A DNA stretch of 64,000 nt from Halanaerobium salsuginis (GTDB taxonomy: Bacteria > Bacillota > Halanaerobiia > Halanaerobiales > Halanaerobiaceae): positions 1 to 64,000 of the forward strand of contig NZ_FOTI01000001.1 in the NCBI RefSeq assembly GCF_900114545.1, in the 5' to 3' direction. Positions 52,503 to 61,100 of the stretch are shown piece after piece. The position numbers were made by a program, and so were the translations under genes. The notes below the pieces were generated by a model that worked only from the letters and a program-made list of their open reading frames with translations, ran no database searches and had not been told where the DNA came from. Positions within the stretch are counted from its first letter, which is position 1; each line of letters opens with the position of its first letter.

Positions 52503-53147
52503 TTGTCAACCAAGAAAATGTCAAAAGAGGATAAAGTATCAGCCTTGCTTAAACTTTTTGCTGAATATTATCCTAATCCAAAAACATCATTAAATTTTAA
52601 AACACCATTTGAATTATTAATTGCAACTATTTTATCGGCTCAGACGACTGATATTCAGGTTAATAAAGTAACAGCTGAATTATTTAAGAAATATAATACA
52701 CCAGCTGCTATTTTAAAATTAAGTCAATCTGAATTAGAAGAAAAAATTAATAGTATCGGTCTTTATCATAACAAAGCTAAATATATTTTAAAGACTTGTC
52801 AGATTTTGCTTGATCAATTTGAAGGACAGGTACCTGAAACAAGAAAAGATCTATTAAAACTATCTGGGGTTGGCAGAAAAACAGCCAATGTTGTTCTGGC
52901 TAATGCTTTTTTTAAAGCTGCCTTTCCTGTTGACACCCATGTTTTTAGAGTTTCAGCTCGTCTGGGCTTGAGTAGTGGAAAAAATGTCAGTAAAACTGAG
53001 CAGGAATTAACTGAAATATTGCCTCGTGATTGCTGGATCGATTTTCATCACTGGTTGATTGAACACGGGCGAGCAATCTGTAAAGCTCAGAATCCTGATT
53101 GTGAAAATTGTTTTGCTAGTTATCTTTGTGATTATTTTCAAGCTTAA
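52503..53147 (+). CDS. nth: Endonuclease III
   Basis: A 214-residue base-excision repair glycosylase/AP lyase. It has the helix-hairpin-helix LSGVGRKTANVVL with the catalytic lysine near residue 120, VDTHVFRVSARLGL with the catalytic aspartate near 138, and the 4Fe-4S cluster pattern C-x6-C-x2-C-x5-C at the end (CKAQNPDCENC, then C). TTG at 52503 is 6-7 bases after GGGAGGT. The 52310-52502 gap shows no clear paired promoter to me. Confidence 0.95.
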   Translation: MSTKKMSKEDKVSALLKLFAEYYPNPKTSLNFKTPFELLIATILSAQTTDIQVNKVTAELFKKYNTPAAILKLSQSELEEKINSIGLYHNKAKYILKTCQILLDQFEGQVPETRKDLLKLSGVGRKTANVVLANAFFKAAFPVDTHVFRVSARLGLSSGKNVSKTEQELTEILPRDCWIDFHHWLIEHGRAICKAQNPDCENCFASYLCDYFQA

Positions 53148-53177
53148 AAATTATTCAGAAAGAAGGCAGGAATAAAA

Positions 53178-53606
53178 ATGGCTAAAAAATTAACGAAGTA
53201 TGACGTAAAGAATACTTATTTGTTAAGACTGGATAAAGGTGACGATCTGTTGGAGACTTTAACTGAAATTGTAAGAGAAAATGAAATCAAATTAGCTACA
53301 ATTAGTGGCTTAGGTGCAGTTTCTAAAATTGTTTTTGGCTATTATGATCAAGTTGATTGGGAATATAATTTTATAGAAAGAGAAGGTCAATTTGAAATTT
53401 TAAGTTTAAATGGTAATGTTTCATTAAAAGATGGTAAACCAATGATTCATGCTCATATTATGTTAGCTGATGATACTGGTGATGCTTTTGGTGGCCATCT
53501 TGCTGAAGGAACCAAGGTTTTTGCTTCTGAAATTGAAATTCAGGAACTTACTGAAGCAGATAAAGTTAGAAAATATGATGAAGATACAGGCTTAACACTC
53601 TGGTAA
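53178..53606 (+). CDS. PPC/DUF296 domain protein
   Basis: A 142-residue single PPC (DUF296) domain with TISGLGAVSKIVFGYYD near residue 42 and the histidine-bearing MIHAHIMLAD and GGHLAEGTK segments near 95-115. Related domains occur in plant AT-hook proteins. The bacterial single-domain form is trimeric and of unknown function; the conserved histidines might bind metal. It is a short gap from nth and 28 bases before phoH. Confidence 0.85.
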   Translation: MAKKLTKYDVKNTYLLRLDKGDDLLETLTEIVRENEIKLATISGLGAVSKIVFGYYDQVDWEYNFIEREGQFEILSLNGNVSLKDGKPMIHAHIMLADDTGDAFGGHLAEGTKVFASEIEIQELTEADKVRKYDEDTGLTLW

Positions 53607-53634
53607 AAAATAAGCTTTATAGGAGGCAATAGAG

Positions 53635-54954
53635 TTGAAAAAAATATTTGTTCTAGATACAAATGTACTCTTAAATAATCCTTATGCTATTTACACTTTT
53701 GAAGATAATGAGGTAATAATCCCACTGGCCGTTCTGGAAGAAATTGACAGCTTAAAAACTAAAAATTCTGATCTTGGTTTTAATGCCCGGGAAACATCAC
53801 GAATTTTAGAAGAAGTTAGAACTCAAGGCAATCTTCACGATGGGGTTAAGCTTGAGAATGGTGGAATTATAAAGATATTTATTAATGGTAAATTGCGTTT
53901 ACCTGAAGGTCTTAGTTCCAGTAAAATGGATAATAGAATAGTTTCAACTGCTCTTCATATCAAAGATGAAAATCCAGCTAAAGAAGTCATTATGATTTCA
54001 GATGATATTAATTTACGATTGATCTGTGATGCCTATGAACTTAAAGCTGAAGAGCATAATTCTACCCGCTTAAAAGAAGAAGATATTTATTCTGGATTCA
54101 AAGAACAATTTTTACCAGCTGAATTAATTGATTTATTTTATCAGAATGATCATTTAACTGCTGCTGATTTAGCAGATTCAAAATTAGATTTTGAACAATT
54201 ATATGTTAATGAGTTTTTACAGTTAACAGCATCAGATCAGAATAAAAAAACAGCTTTAGCTCGTTATGATGGCAAAGAACTTGTTAAGCTGCGTTATAAT
54301 GAACAGCAGCCGGCTAAAATTAGAGCTCTTAATCGAGAACAGCAATTTGCTTTTGAGCTTTTACTTGATGATGAAATAAAATTGGTTACAATTTCTGGCC
54401 AGGCTGGAACAGGTAAAACCTTAATTGCTCTGGCTGCTGGGTTAAATAAAGTTGTTGATCAGGGTAATTATTCTAAACTTTTAGTTGCGCGCCCGATAAT
54501 TCCAATGGGCAAAGAATTAGGATTTTTGCCCGGTGATTTAGAAGAAAAAATGGCTCCCTGGATGCAGCCCATTTTTGATAATCTTGATTTTATTGTACAT
54601 CGTAATAAGGACAGTAGATTTGCTTATCAAAATCTACTTAATTCAGAATTAATTCAAATTGAAGCTCTGACTTATATTCGGGGACGTTCGATTCCAGATC
54701 AATTTATTGTTATTGATGAAGCTCAAAATCTTTCTTTACACGAAGTTAAAACTATTGTTACTAGAGCTGGGGAAGGAACTAAGCTGATTTTTACTGGTGA
54801 TCCTAATCAAATTGATAATCCTTATTTAAATTTGCATAAAAATGGACTAAATTATCTGGCACATAAATTTCATGAACAGAAAATTGCCGGTCATATCACT
54901 TTAAAAGAAGGAGAAAGATCGGAGCTTGCAGAAGTTGCAAGTCAACTGCTTTAG
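53635..54954 (+). CDS. PIN-PhoH family protein (YlaK type)
   Basis: 439 residues. An amino-terminal PIN ribonuclease-like domain (VLDTNVLLNNP, acidic residues at LISDDINLRL-type positions near 122) is followed by a PhoH ATPase domain with Walker A GQAGTGKTLIAL near residue 255, RPIIPMGKELGFLPGD near 286 and Walker B FIVIDEAQNLS near 355. It probably acts on RNA. The TTG start follows AGGAGGCAA. Confidence 0.88.
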   Translation: MKKIFVLDTNVLLNNPYAIYTFEDNEVIIPLAVLEEIDSLKTKNSDLGFNARETSRILEEVRTQGNLHDGVKLENGGIIKIFINGKLRLPEGLSSSKMDNRIVSTALHIKDENPAKEVIMISDDINLRLICDAYELKAEEHNSTRLKEEDIYSGFKEQFLPAELIDLFYQNDHLTAADLADSKLDFEQLYVNEFLQLTASDQNKKTALARYDGKELVKLRYNEQQPAKIRALNREQQFAFELLLDDEIKLVTISGQAGTGKTLIALAAGLNKVVDQGNYSKLLVARPIIPMGKELGFLPGDLEEKMAPWMQPIFDNLDFIVHRNKDSRFAYQNLLNSELIQIEALTYIRGRSIPDQFIVIDEAQNLSLHEVKTIVTRAGEGTKLIFTGDPNQIDNPYLNLHKNGLNYLAHKFHEQKIAGHITLKEGERSELAEVASQLL

Positions 54955-54971
54955 ATCAGGAGTTGTATTAG

Positions 54972-57065
54972 ATGAAAAAATTTTTTCGAGTAATTATACT
55001 GGCAGCATTATTATTAGGTTTAATGCTGCCAGTATTTGACCATTATTTAGTAGAAAATAAATCGACTGAAATCTCTGTTGCTCAAGAAAGTAAGACGAGA
55101 AATATTCAGGAATTATTTAAATTAGCCAGAGAATCTTTTTATCAAGCTAATTATCAATCAGCAGAAAATTATTATCTGGAAATTATTAAGCTGGCACCAT
55201 TCAATTTAGAAAGCAGAAGAAATTTAGCTGCTTTATATACAGATAATAACCAGCTTGCTGCTAAAAGTGAGATATTAGTCAAAACTGCGATTTTAAGTGC
55301 TGATCAAAATGATTATCTTGCTCTGGCTGTTAATCTTTATAATCTGCACAAATACAGGAGTTCTAACTATATACTCCAGAATTTAGTTAGCGCTGAGTTG
55401 AGGCAGCCAGAAAATTTATTTCAGCGTTATTATTATTTAGTAAAAAACAGCTTAAAATTGGGACAATTTAATCTGGCAGAAGAGTATTTGATGAAGATTA
55501 CTAATTTAAAATCAAATCAGGCTCAAGTATATTTATTAAGTGCTGAGCTAAATCAGGCTCAGGCAAATTATTTGCAGGCTTTTAATGATTATCAGAGTTC
55601 TTATCAGAAAAATCGAACTCAGACTTTTTTATTTAAAGATATGGCTTTAATGTTAGAAAAAGCTGGCCAGGAGATAAAAGCTTATAATTATTGGCAAAAA
55701 ACCCTTGCTTATGGCTGGTTTGAAGAACTTGCATATCAAAAAATTAATTTTTATCAGCAAAAGCATCCAGAACTAAAGCCAGAACCAGCCTCTCAAACAG
55801 AGCCGGATCAGATTAATCCGTTTACTTTGACAGCTGATTGGCAAAAAATAGAGGAGCTTGATACAGTAGAGAATAATAAAAAATTGAGAATTGGGTTGCA
55901 GGAAAAGAATCAACATTTATTATTTCAATATGCTGATTCGTTTGCTATTATTAAAGCAGGTAAAATAATTTTCCGTGGTCAAGCAAAGAAAAATTATTTG
56001 CTGCAGCTAGAATCAAACCGGCTTATGATAAGAAGTTCTACCCAAAAAATTTATTTAGGTGCAGCTGATGCTGAATATGAATTTAATAGCACAAGTAATC
56101 TTCCTTCATTTTATGTTTTTAATATAAAGTATGGTCAGGGCTATTTCTGGCAGGGAAGTGCCGATCGACAATATCGGGGAGAGATGATTATTCATGGCAC
56201 AGGTCAAGATTTCACCTTAATTAATCAAGTTGGTCTGGCTTCCTATTTGATTTCTGTTGTTCCTTCTGAAATCTATGCTAGTTGGCCAGTAGAGGCCTTA
56301 AAAGCACAAACTATTGCTGCACGCAGTTATACTCTAAGTAATCTAGATAGGCATAGTAAAGCAGGGTATGATCTTTGTTCCAGTGTCCACTGTGCTGCTT
56401 ATAATGGTGTTGGCAGTGAAAATAATAAAACTACGCAAGCAGTACTGGCTACTGCAGAGGAAGCTGCTTATTTTGACAATAAAATTATCGAAGCTGTATT
56501 TAGCAGTAATAGTGGTGGTTTTACTGAAAGAAGTGATCAAATTTGGACAGCTGATCTCTTTTATCTTAGAGGGGCTAATCAGATGAAAACAGATGATTAT
56601 GAATTCCCACTTCCTCCCGGCAAGCTTTATAATTGGATATTCCTCAGTGCTCCTTCTTATTCTAAAGATTATGGTCAAAATAATTACCGTTGGCAGGTTA
56701 CAATTCCAGCTTCAGTAATTAGTTATCAAAGTGAATTGGGGAAAATAACTAGAGTTGAGGTGCTTGCAAGAGCACAAGGAGGTACAATAACTTCTCTGCG
56801 CCTGGTAGGAGAAAAAGGTAAAAAAGAATATAATAGTTCCCGAATCAGAAGAGTTTTAGGTGGTCTTAAAAGCAGTCGTTTTACTTTTAGCAGTAGTTAT
56901 GATGAAAATGGATTTTTAGAAGAACTTTATATTTATGGTAGTGGTTGGGGCCATAATTTAGGAATGGATCAATCTGCAGCAGCAGGAATGGCAGCTGATA
57001 ATTGGAACTATCGTGATATAATAGAGCATTTTTATCCAGGAGTAATAATTAAAGACTATAACTAA
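54972..57065 (+). CDS. TPR-repeat protein with SpoIID/LytB domain
   Basis: 697 residues. A signal peptide or anchor (KFFRVIILAALLLGLMLPVF) is followed by TPR-like repeats (about 40-260). The carboxyl part (about 410-695) is the SpoIID domain: VVPSEIYASWPVEALKAQ, TIAARSYTL, AVFSSNSGGFTE and the end GSGWGHNLGMDQSAAAGM. SpoIID is a glycan-strand lytic transglycosylase active in spore engulfment; LytB-type relatives act in other wall turnover. Nothing nearby is sporulation-specific. The gap to phoH is 17 bases. Confidence 0.88.
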   Translation: MKKFFRVIILAALLLGLMLPVFDHYLVENKSTEISVAQESKTRNIQELFKLARESFYQANYQSAENYYLEIIKLAPFNLESRRNLAALYTDNNQLAAKSEILVKTAILSADQNDYLALAVNLYNLHKYRSSNYILQNLVSAELRQPENLFQRYYYLVKNSLKLGQFNLAEEYLMKITNLKSNQAQVYLLSAELNQAQANYLQAFNDYQSSYQKNRTQTFLFKDMALMLEKAGQEIKAYNYWQKTLAYGWFEELAYQKINFYQQKHPELKPEPASQTEPDQINPFTLTADWQKIEELDTVENNKKLRIGLQEKNQHLLFQYADSFAIIKAGKIIFRGQAKKNYLLQLESNRLMIRSSTQKIYLGAADAEYEFNSTSNLPSFYVFNIKYGQGYFWQGSADRQYRGEMIIHGTGQDFTLINQVGLASYLISVVPSEIYASWPVEALKAQTIAARSYTLSNLDRHSKAGYDLCSSVHCAAYNGVGSENNKTTQAVLATAEEAAYFDNKIIEAVFSSNSGGFTERSDQIWTADLFYLRGANQMKTDDYEFPLPPGKLYNWIFLSAPSYSKDYGQNNYRWQVTIPASVISYQSELGKITRVEVLARAQGGTITSLRLVGEKGKKEYNSSRIRRVLGGLKSSRFTFSSSYDENGFLEELYIYGSGWGHNLGMDQSAAAGMAADNWNYRDIIEHFYPGVIIKDYN

Positions 57066-57070
57066 AAAAC

Positions 57071-57099
57071 TTGCTTTTTTAGTTATGATTATTTATAAT
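57071..57099 (+). promoter_or_regulatory. Promoter of the FMN riboswitch-ribU unit
   Basis: TTGCTT (57071-57076), 17 bases, TATAAT (57094-57099). Confidence 0.6.
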
Positions 57100-57121
57100 A
57101 TAATTAACAAACTAATAGATT

Positions 57122-57246
57122 ATCTTCAGGGTATGGTGAGTTATCAAGTTTGATAATAAATCCAGACCGGTGGTAAAAGTCCACGAGCTCAAGCTGAACT
57201 GGTGTAATTCCAGTACCGACGGTAAAGTCCGGATAAAGAAGATCGT
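57122..57246 (+). ncRNA. FMN riboswitch (RFN element)
   Basis: The conserved blocks appear in order: ATCTTCAGGG, AATCCAGACCGG-TGG, AAAGTCCACGAGC, GGTGTAATTCCAGTACCGAC, GGTAAAGTCCGGAT and the closing AAGAAGAT, which pairs with the opening ATCTTC. A terminator follows immediately. FMN binding should reduce expression of the riboflavin transporter gene. Confidence 0.96.
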
Positions 57247-57252
57247 AAATTA

Positions 57253-57280
57253 AAGGCCCTGTTCAACAGGGCCTTTTTTT
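57253..57280 (+). terminator. Terminator of the FMN riboswitch
   Basis: AAGGCCCTG pairs with CAGGGCCTT around TTCAA, followed by a T-run, just before ribU. Confidence 0.92.
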
Positions 57281-57312
57281 ATACCCTGTAAATTCAAAAA
57301 AGGAGAGTTAAA

Positions 57313-57858
57313 ATGGATACACGAAAAATTACTAATATTGCAGTTTTAGCGGCTATTGCTCTAATTTTAATGATTTTAATTCAAATTCAATTTGCTTTTT
57401 TAACCTATGAACCAGGCGATATTCCAATTTTAATTATTGCTTTTTTATATGGACCGGCTGCTGCAATTGGAGCAAGCTTTATTCTATCATTTTTAATGGC
57501 AATTTTTACTGGCCTGGGAGGTCCATTTGGTGCTTTTATGCATTTTCTAGCTACAGGTGTTTTTACTGGCTTAGCTGGTTATTTTTATCACAAAAATCAC
57601 AGTAAAATTGGGGCAGCAAAAGGATTAATTATTGGGTCGTTGGCGATGACAATTATTATGGTTATTGCTAATTTATTATTGGATCCTATTTTTTATGGAA
57701 TTCCCCGGGCTCAGGTAATGAACTTTTTGTTTCCAGTTATAATCCCTTTTAATTTAACTAAAGGCTTGTTGAATTCTGCAATTACAGTTTTAGTTTATAA
57801 AAAATTGGCTAATTTTTTACGAGCAAAATCATTAATTAGCTCCCAGAAGACTATTTAA
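57313..57858 (+). CDS. ribU: Riboflavin transporter RibU (ECF S component)
   Basis: A 181-residue membrane protein with about six helices. It shows the substrate-specific component pattern: LAAIALILMIL near the start, EPGDIPILIIAFLYGP near residue 35, and GLGGPFGAFMHFLATGVF near residue 70. It captures riboflavin and works with a shared ECF ATPase module encoded elsewhere. Placement directly after an FMN riboswitch confirms the substrate class. Confidence 0.93.
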   Translation: MDTRKITNIAVLAAIALILMILIQIQFAFLTYEPGDIPILIIAFLYGPAAAIGASFILSFLMAIFTGLGGPFGAFMHFLATGVFTGLAGYFYHKNHSKIGAAKGLIIGSLAMTIIMVIANLLLDPIFYGIPRAQVMNFLFPVIIPFNLTKGLLNSAITVLVYKKLANFLRAKSLISSQKTI

Positions 57859-57864
57859 ATATGT

Positions 57865-57893
57865 TTGACAAAACACCTCTCCTGAGATAAAAT
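57865..57893 (+). promoter_or_regulatory. Consensus promoter for the PhnP-like hydrolase gene
   Basis: TTGACA (57865-57870), 17 bases, TAAAAT (57888-57893). The likely transcript start is near 57900, which supports the TTG start at 57917 over an ATG at 57899. Confidence 0.8.
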
Positions 57894-57916
57894 TTTGAAT
57901 GAAGGGAGAGGTTTTC

Positions 57917-58675
57917 TTGCAGATTACATTTTTGGGGACAGGAACTTCACATGGGATTCCTGTAATCGCCTGTGATTGTAGTACTTGTCGGTCAAATAAT
58001 CCAAAAAATAAAAGAAATAGAACTTCTATTTATGTTGAAACAGCAGGCTATCATATTTTAATTGATACACCTCCCGAAATGAGACTGGAACTGCTTAAAA
58101 ATAATATAAAAGAAGTTGATCTCATTTTAATGACACATGCTCATGCAGACCATTTAATGGGATTTGATGATATTAGAGCTTTAAACTGGTATCAGGGTAA
58201 AGAGATGCCCGTTTATGCAAATAGTGATACAATTTCACATATTAAAAGAGTATTTCCTTATATTTTTGCTAAAAATAATCCAGGTGGGGGCGTTCCGCAG
58301 GTTATTCTAAGGGAGAGCAAATCTAAAATAAAGTTAGCTAATCTTACTATAACGCCGATTCCAATTTATCATGGTAATAATTTAATTTTAGGATATCGAA
58401 TTGGAAAATTTGCTTATCTTACTGACTGCAGTAAGATTCCGGCTGCTTCTTATCCATTATTGGATGGGGTAGAGTATGCTGCAGTTGATGCACTTCGTTA
58501 TCGAGAGCATCCTACTCATATGAACGTTGAGCAGGCTGTAAATTTAATTAAAAAATTACAGCTTAAACACGGCTATTTAACTCATCTTTCTCATCGTTTA
58601 GAGCATGAGAGACTTAGTAATTCTTTACCTGACAATATTTCAGTAGCTTATGATAATCTAGTCATAAATATATAG
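57917..58675 (+). CDS. PhnP-like metallo-beta-lactamase fold hydrolase
   Basis: About 252 residues. It has the MBL metal motif THAHADHLMG near residue 75, a downstream YHG, LTDCS and LTHLSHRLEH for the other ligands, and an amino-terminal cysteine knuckle (CDCSTCR) typical of the PhnP group of phosphodiesterases. It is probably a cyclic or phosphodiester hydrolase rather than a lactamase. No phn genes are nearby, so a role in phosphonate use is not supported. TTG at 57917 follows GGGAGAGG. Confidence 0.83.
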   Translation: MQITFLGTGTSHGIPVIACDCSTCRSNNPKNKRNRTSIYVETAGYHILIDTPPEMRLELLKNNIKEVDLILMTHAHADHLMGFDDIRALNWYQGKEMPVYANSDTISHIKRVFPYIFAKNNPGGGVPQVILRESKSKIKLANLTITPIPIYHGNNLILGYRIGKFAYLTDCSKIPAASYPLLDGVEYAAVDALRYREHPTHMNVEQAVNLIKKLQLKHGYLTHLSHRLEHERLSNSLPDNISVAYDNLVINI

Positions 58676-58773
58676 TCTAATTAAATTAATTCTAGTAAGT
58701 TAGACTAAATAAAAGTAATTATTTTTAAAAATATGTTGGACGATAAAATCTAAAATTAGTAAAGGTGATTTGA

Positions 58774-59259
58774 TTGAATATTGTACTTGTTGAACCAGAA
58801 ATACCGCAAAATACAGGCAATATTGCTCGAACCTGTGCTGTAACTGATTCTAGTTTACATTTAGTGAGACCACTTGGCTTTTCTACTTCTGATAAATATT
58901 TAAAAAGAGCTGGCTTGGATTATTGGGATAAACTTGATATTTATTATTATGATAATTTGGATGATTTCTTTAGGAAAAATGAAGGTGCTAATTTTTTCTA
59001 TTCTACAACTAAGGGAGCCAATACTTACTCTGATTTTGAATATCAGCCAGATGACTTTTTTCTCTTTGGTAAAGAAACTGCAGGTTTGCCCGAAGAGTTA
59101 TTAGCAGATAACTTAAAAAAATGTATTAGAATTCCAATGAAGGAAAGTTTACGCTCTTTAAATCTGGCAAATTCAGTTGCTATTGTAGTTTATGAAGCTC
59201 TCCGACAAAATAATTTTCTGAATTTGAATGAAAAAGGTAATTTAACAAAGGAATTTTAA
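58774..59259 (+). CDS. trmL: tRNA (cytidine34-2'-O)-methyltransferase TrmL
   Basis: A 161-residue SPOUT methyltransferase. It starts NIVLVEPEIPQNTGNIARTC, with the carboxyl knot motifs LFGKETAGLPEE near residue 100 and IPMKESLRSLNLANSVAIV near residue 123. It methylates the wobble base of tRNA-Leu isoacceptors. The TTG start follows AAAGGTGAT. Confidence 0.93.
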   Translation: MNIVLVEPEIPQNTGNIARTCAVTDSSLHLVRPLGFSTSDKYLKRAGLDYWDKLDIYYYDNLDDFFRKNEGANFFYSTTKGANTYSDFEYQPDDFFLFGKETAGLPEELLADNLKKCIRIPMKESLRSLNLANSVAIVVYEALRQNNFLNLNEKGNLTKEF

Positions 59260-59311
59260 CTTTAATCTTGAATTATATATATTAGAACAAGATATAGAAA
59301 GGAGGGGAGAT

Positions 59312-60583
59312 ATGGAGAAAAAGCACCACCTGGGAATATTTATTCTTGTAATTACACTTCTTTTGACAATGCTTACTCCAAGTGCTCTAGCTTTTCAGGT
59401 TAAGTTACATGATCGGGGTCACAATGTTATTGAAGTCCAGAAATATCTGGCTGGTCTGGGTTATCGTGTTTCAGCAGACGGAATTTTTGGCAAAGAAACT
59501 GAAGATATGATTAAAGATTTTCAACAGCAAAATAAGCTGAAAGTTGATGGCATTGTTGGAGAAACTACTTTTCAACTAATGAAAAAATTGATTTCTGAAA
59601 AAGTGTCTTATGAATTATACATAGTTGATAAAGGAGATACTCTGTCAGGAATTGCGAAAAGCAGAGGCATAAGTGTCAGGGCAATTAAAAACTTTAATCA
59701 TTTAGGATCAAGCAGAATTAGAGTTGGTCAGGATCTCAAAATTCCCCGGCAAGAATCTGCTCAAAATGTTAAAACTTCTTCTCCAGAAGTTACTAAAGTA
59801 GAGAAGATTTATTATAAAGTTAAAATTGGAGATACTCTTTCTGGAATAGCTGCTAAAAGAAATTTACCGGTTGAAGAAATTATGAATGCAAATCAGATGA
59901 GTTCTGATTTTATTAAAGCTGGTCAGGAAATTGTGCTGCCAATTACTAATTTCAAAGAAAAAGCAGTTAGCAGTAAAAATTCTGCTTCTGGCAGCAAGCA
60001 GAGTAATAAAGCCAGTGATAAAAAAGAAAAAGTAGTTTATCAGGTGCGTAGAGGCGATGCTTTGAGTACTATTGCCAGAATGTATGGAACTGATGTTGAT
60101 ACAATTAGAAGAAATAATAATATTCAGGGTGATAAAATATTTGCTGGTGATAAATTAATTATTACAAATTACAGCAGAGGACCATTTAGTCTGCAAAAAA
60201 ATTCTTTAAGTTGGCCTGTACGTGGAAGAATAACTTCACCTTTTGGTTGGAGAAAGCATCCAATAAAAAATAAAAGACTTTTTCATAATGGTATTGATAT
60301 TGCTGTCCCTAAGGGTACATCTGTTACAGCAGCAGCGGCTGGTAAAGTTACCTATAGTGGCTGGATGAATGGCTTTGGTTATACTGTAATTATTGATCAT
60401 GGCCAGGGTATCGAAACTCTTTATGGACATAATTCTCGTGTACTGGTTAAAAAAGGAGTTACAGTACAGCGTGGTCAAAAAGTGGCTCTTTCTGGTAGTA
60501 CTGGTTTAAGTACTGGCCCACATCTTCATTTTGGTGTGTTAAAAAATGAAAAACCACTTAATCCCATGAATTTTTTACCATAG
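59312..60583 (+). CDS. Secreted LysM/peptidoglycan-binding M23 endopeptidase
   Basis: 423 residues. The signal peptide (about 1-28, ending PSALAFQ) is followed by a PG_binding_1 domain (about 30-85), three LysM domains (about 97-142, 165-210 and 243-285, each with a GDTLSGIA/GDALSTIA motif) and an M23 peptidase domain (about 302-420). Zinc ligands are in FHNGIDIAVP and HLHFGV, with the active-site segment LYGHNSRV. It likely cuts peptide cross-bridges during wall growth. GGAGGGG precedes the ATG. Confidence 0.93.
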   Translation: MEKKHHLGIFILVITLLLTMLTPSALAFQVKLHDRGHNVIEVQKYLAGLGYRVSADGIFGKETEDMIKDFQQQNKLKVDGIVGETTFQLMKKLISEKVSYELYIVDKGDTLSGIAKSRGISVRAIKNFNHLGSSRIRVGQDLKIPRQESAQNVKTSSPEVTKVEKIYYKVKIGDTLSGIAAKRNLPVEEIMNANQMSSDFIKAGQEIVLPITNFKEKAVSSKNSASGSKQSNKASDKKEKVVYQVRRGDALSTIARMYGTDVDTIRRNNNIQGDKIFAGDKLIITNYSRGPFSLQKNSLSWPVRGRITSPFGWRKHPIKNKRLFHNGIDIAVPKGTSVTAAAAGKVTYSGWMNGFGYTVIIDHGQGIETLYGHNSRVLVKKGVTVQRGQKVALSGSTGLSTGPHLHFGVLKNEKPLNPMNFLP

Positions 60584-60722
60584 TTTTAAACATATTTATT
60601 TTAAATTAGTCTGTAAAAAAATTGAATAGACTAGTTATTTTAGTAGAAAGAATTAATTTAGTTAATAAATATGATTTAATTAAGAGTAGATTGAGAAATC
60701 TACTCTTTTTTTATTATTTTCC

Positions 60723-60751
60723 TTGACAAAGTGTTGAATTGTTGATATTAT
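60723..60751 (+). promoter_or_regulatory. Promoter of the tRNA cluster
   Basis: TTGACA (60723-60728), 17 bases, TATTAT (60746-60751), about 20 bases before the first tRNA. Confidence 0.85.
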
Positions 60752-60771
60752 AGAAAACGTCGCAAGGAAAT

Positions 60772-60847
60772 GGGCCATTAGCTCAGGTGGTAGAGCACCT
60801 GACTTTTAATCAGGTTGTCGGAGGTTCGAATCCTCCATGGCTCACCA
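60772..60847 (+). tRNA. tRNA-Lys (anticodon TTT)
   Basis: A 76-base cloverleaf with acceptor GGGCCAT/ATGGCTC (one wobble), D arm AGCTCAGGTGG, anticodon loop CTTTTAA, T arm GGAGGTTCGAATCCTCC and an encoded CCA end. Confidence 0.97.
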
Positions 60848-60853
60848 TTTTAA

Positions 60854-60930
60854 CGCGGGGTAGAGCAGTCCGGTAGCTCGTCAGGCTCATAACCTGGAGG
60901 TCATCGGTTCGAATCCGGTCCCCGCAACCA
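60854..60930 (+). tRNA. Initiator tRNA-fMet (anticodon CAT)
   Basis: A 77-base cloverleaf. The acceptor CGCGGGG/CCCCGCA leaves C1 and A72 unpaired, the mark of the initiator. Anticodon loop CTCATAA, T arm CGGTTCGAATCCG, CCA encoded. Confidence 0.96.
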
Positions 60931-60948
60931 TTTTTAATTTACATATTA

Positions 60949-61024
60949 GGTGGGATAGCTCAGTCGGTAGAGCAGAGGATTGAAAATCCTCGTGTCGACA
61001 GTTCGATTCTGTCTCCCACCACCA
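60949..61024 (+). tRNA. tRNA-Phe (anticodon GAA)
   Basis: A 76-base cloverleaf with acceptor GGTGGGA/TCCCACC, anticodon loop TTGAAAA, T arm ACAGTTCGATTCTGT and an encoded CCA end. Confidence 0.96.
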
Positions 61025-61034
61025 CTAAAGGAAT

Positions 61035-61062
61035 TAAGCCAGGCAGTAGCCTGGCTTTTTTT
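61035..61062 (+). terminator. Terminator of the tRNA cluster
   Basis: AAGCCAGGC pairs with GCCTGGCTT around AGTA, followed by a T-run. Confidence 0.9.
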
Positions 61063-61100
61063 ATTTTTCTTCCACTGGTTATTTAATTGTTAAATTATTT

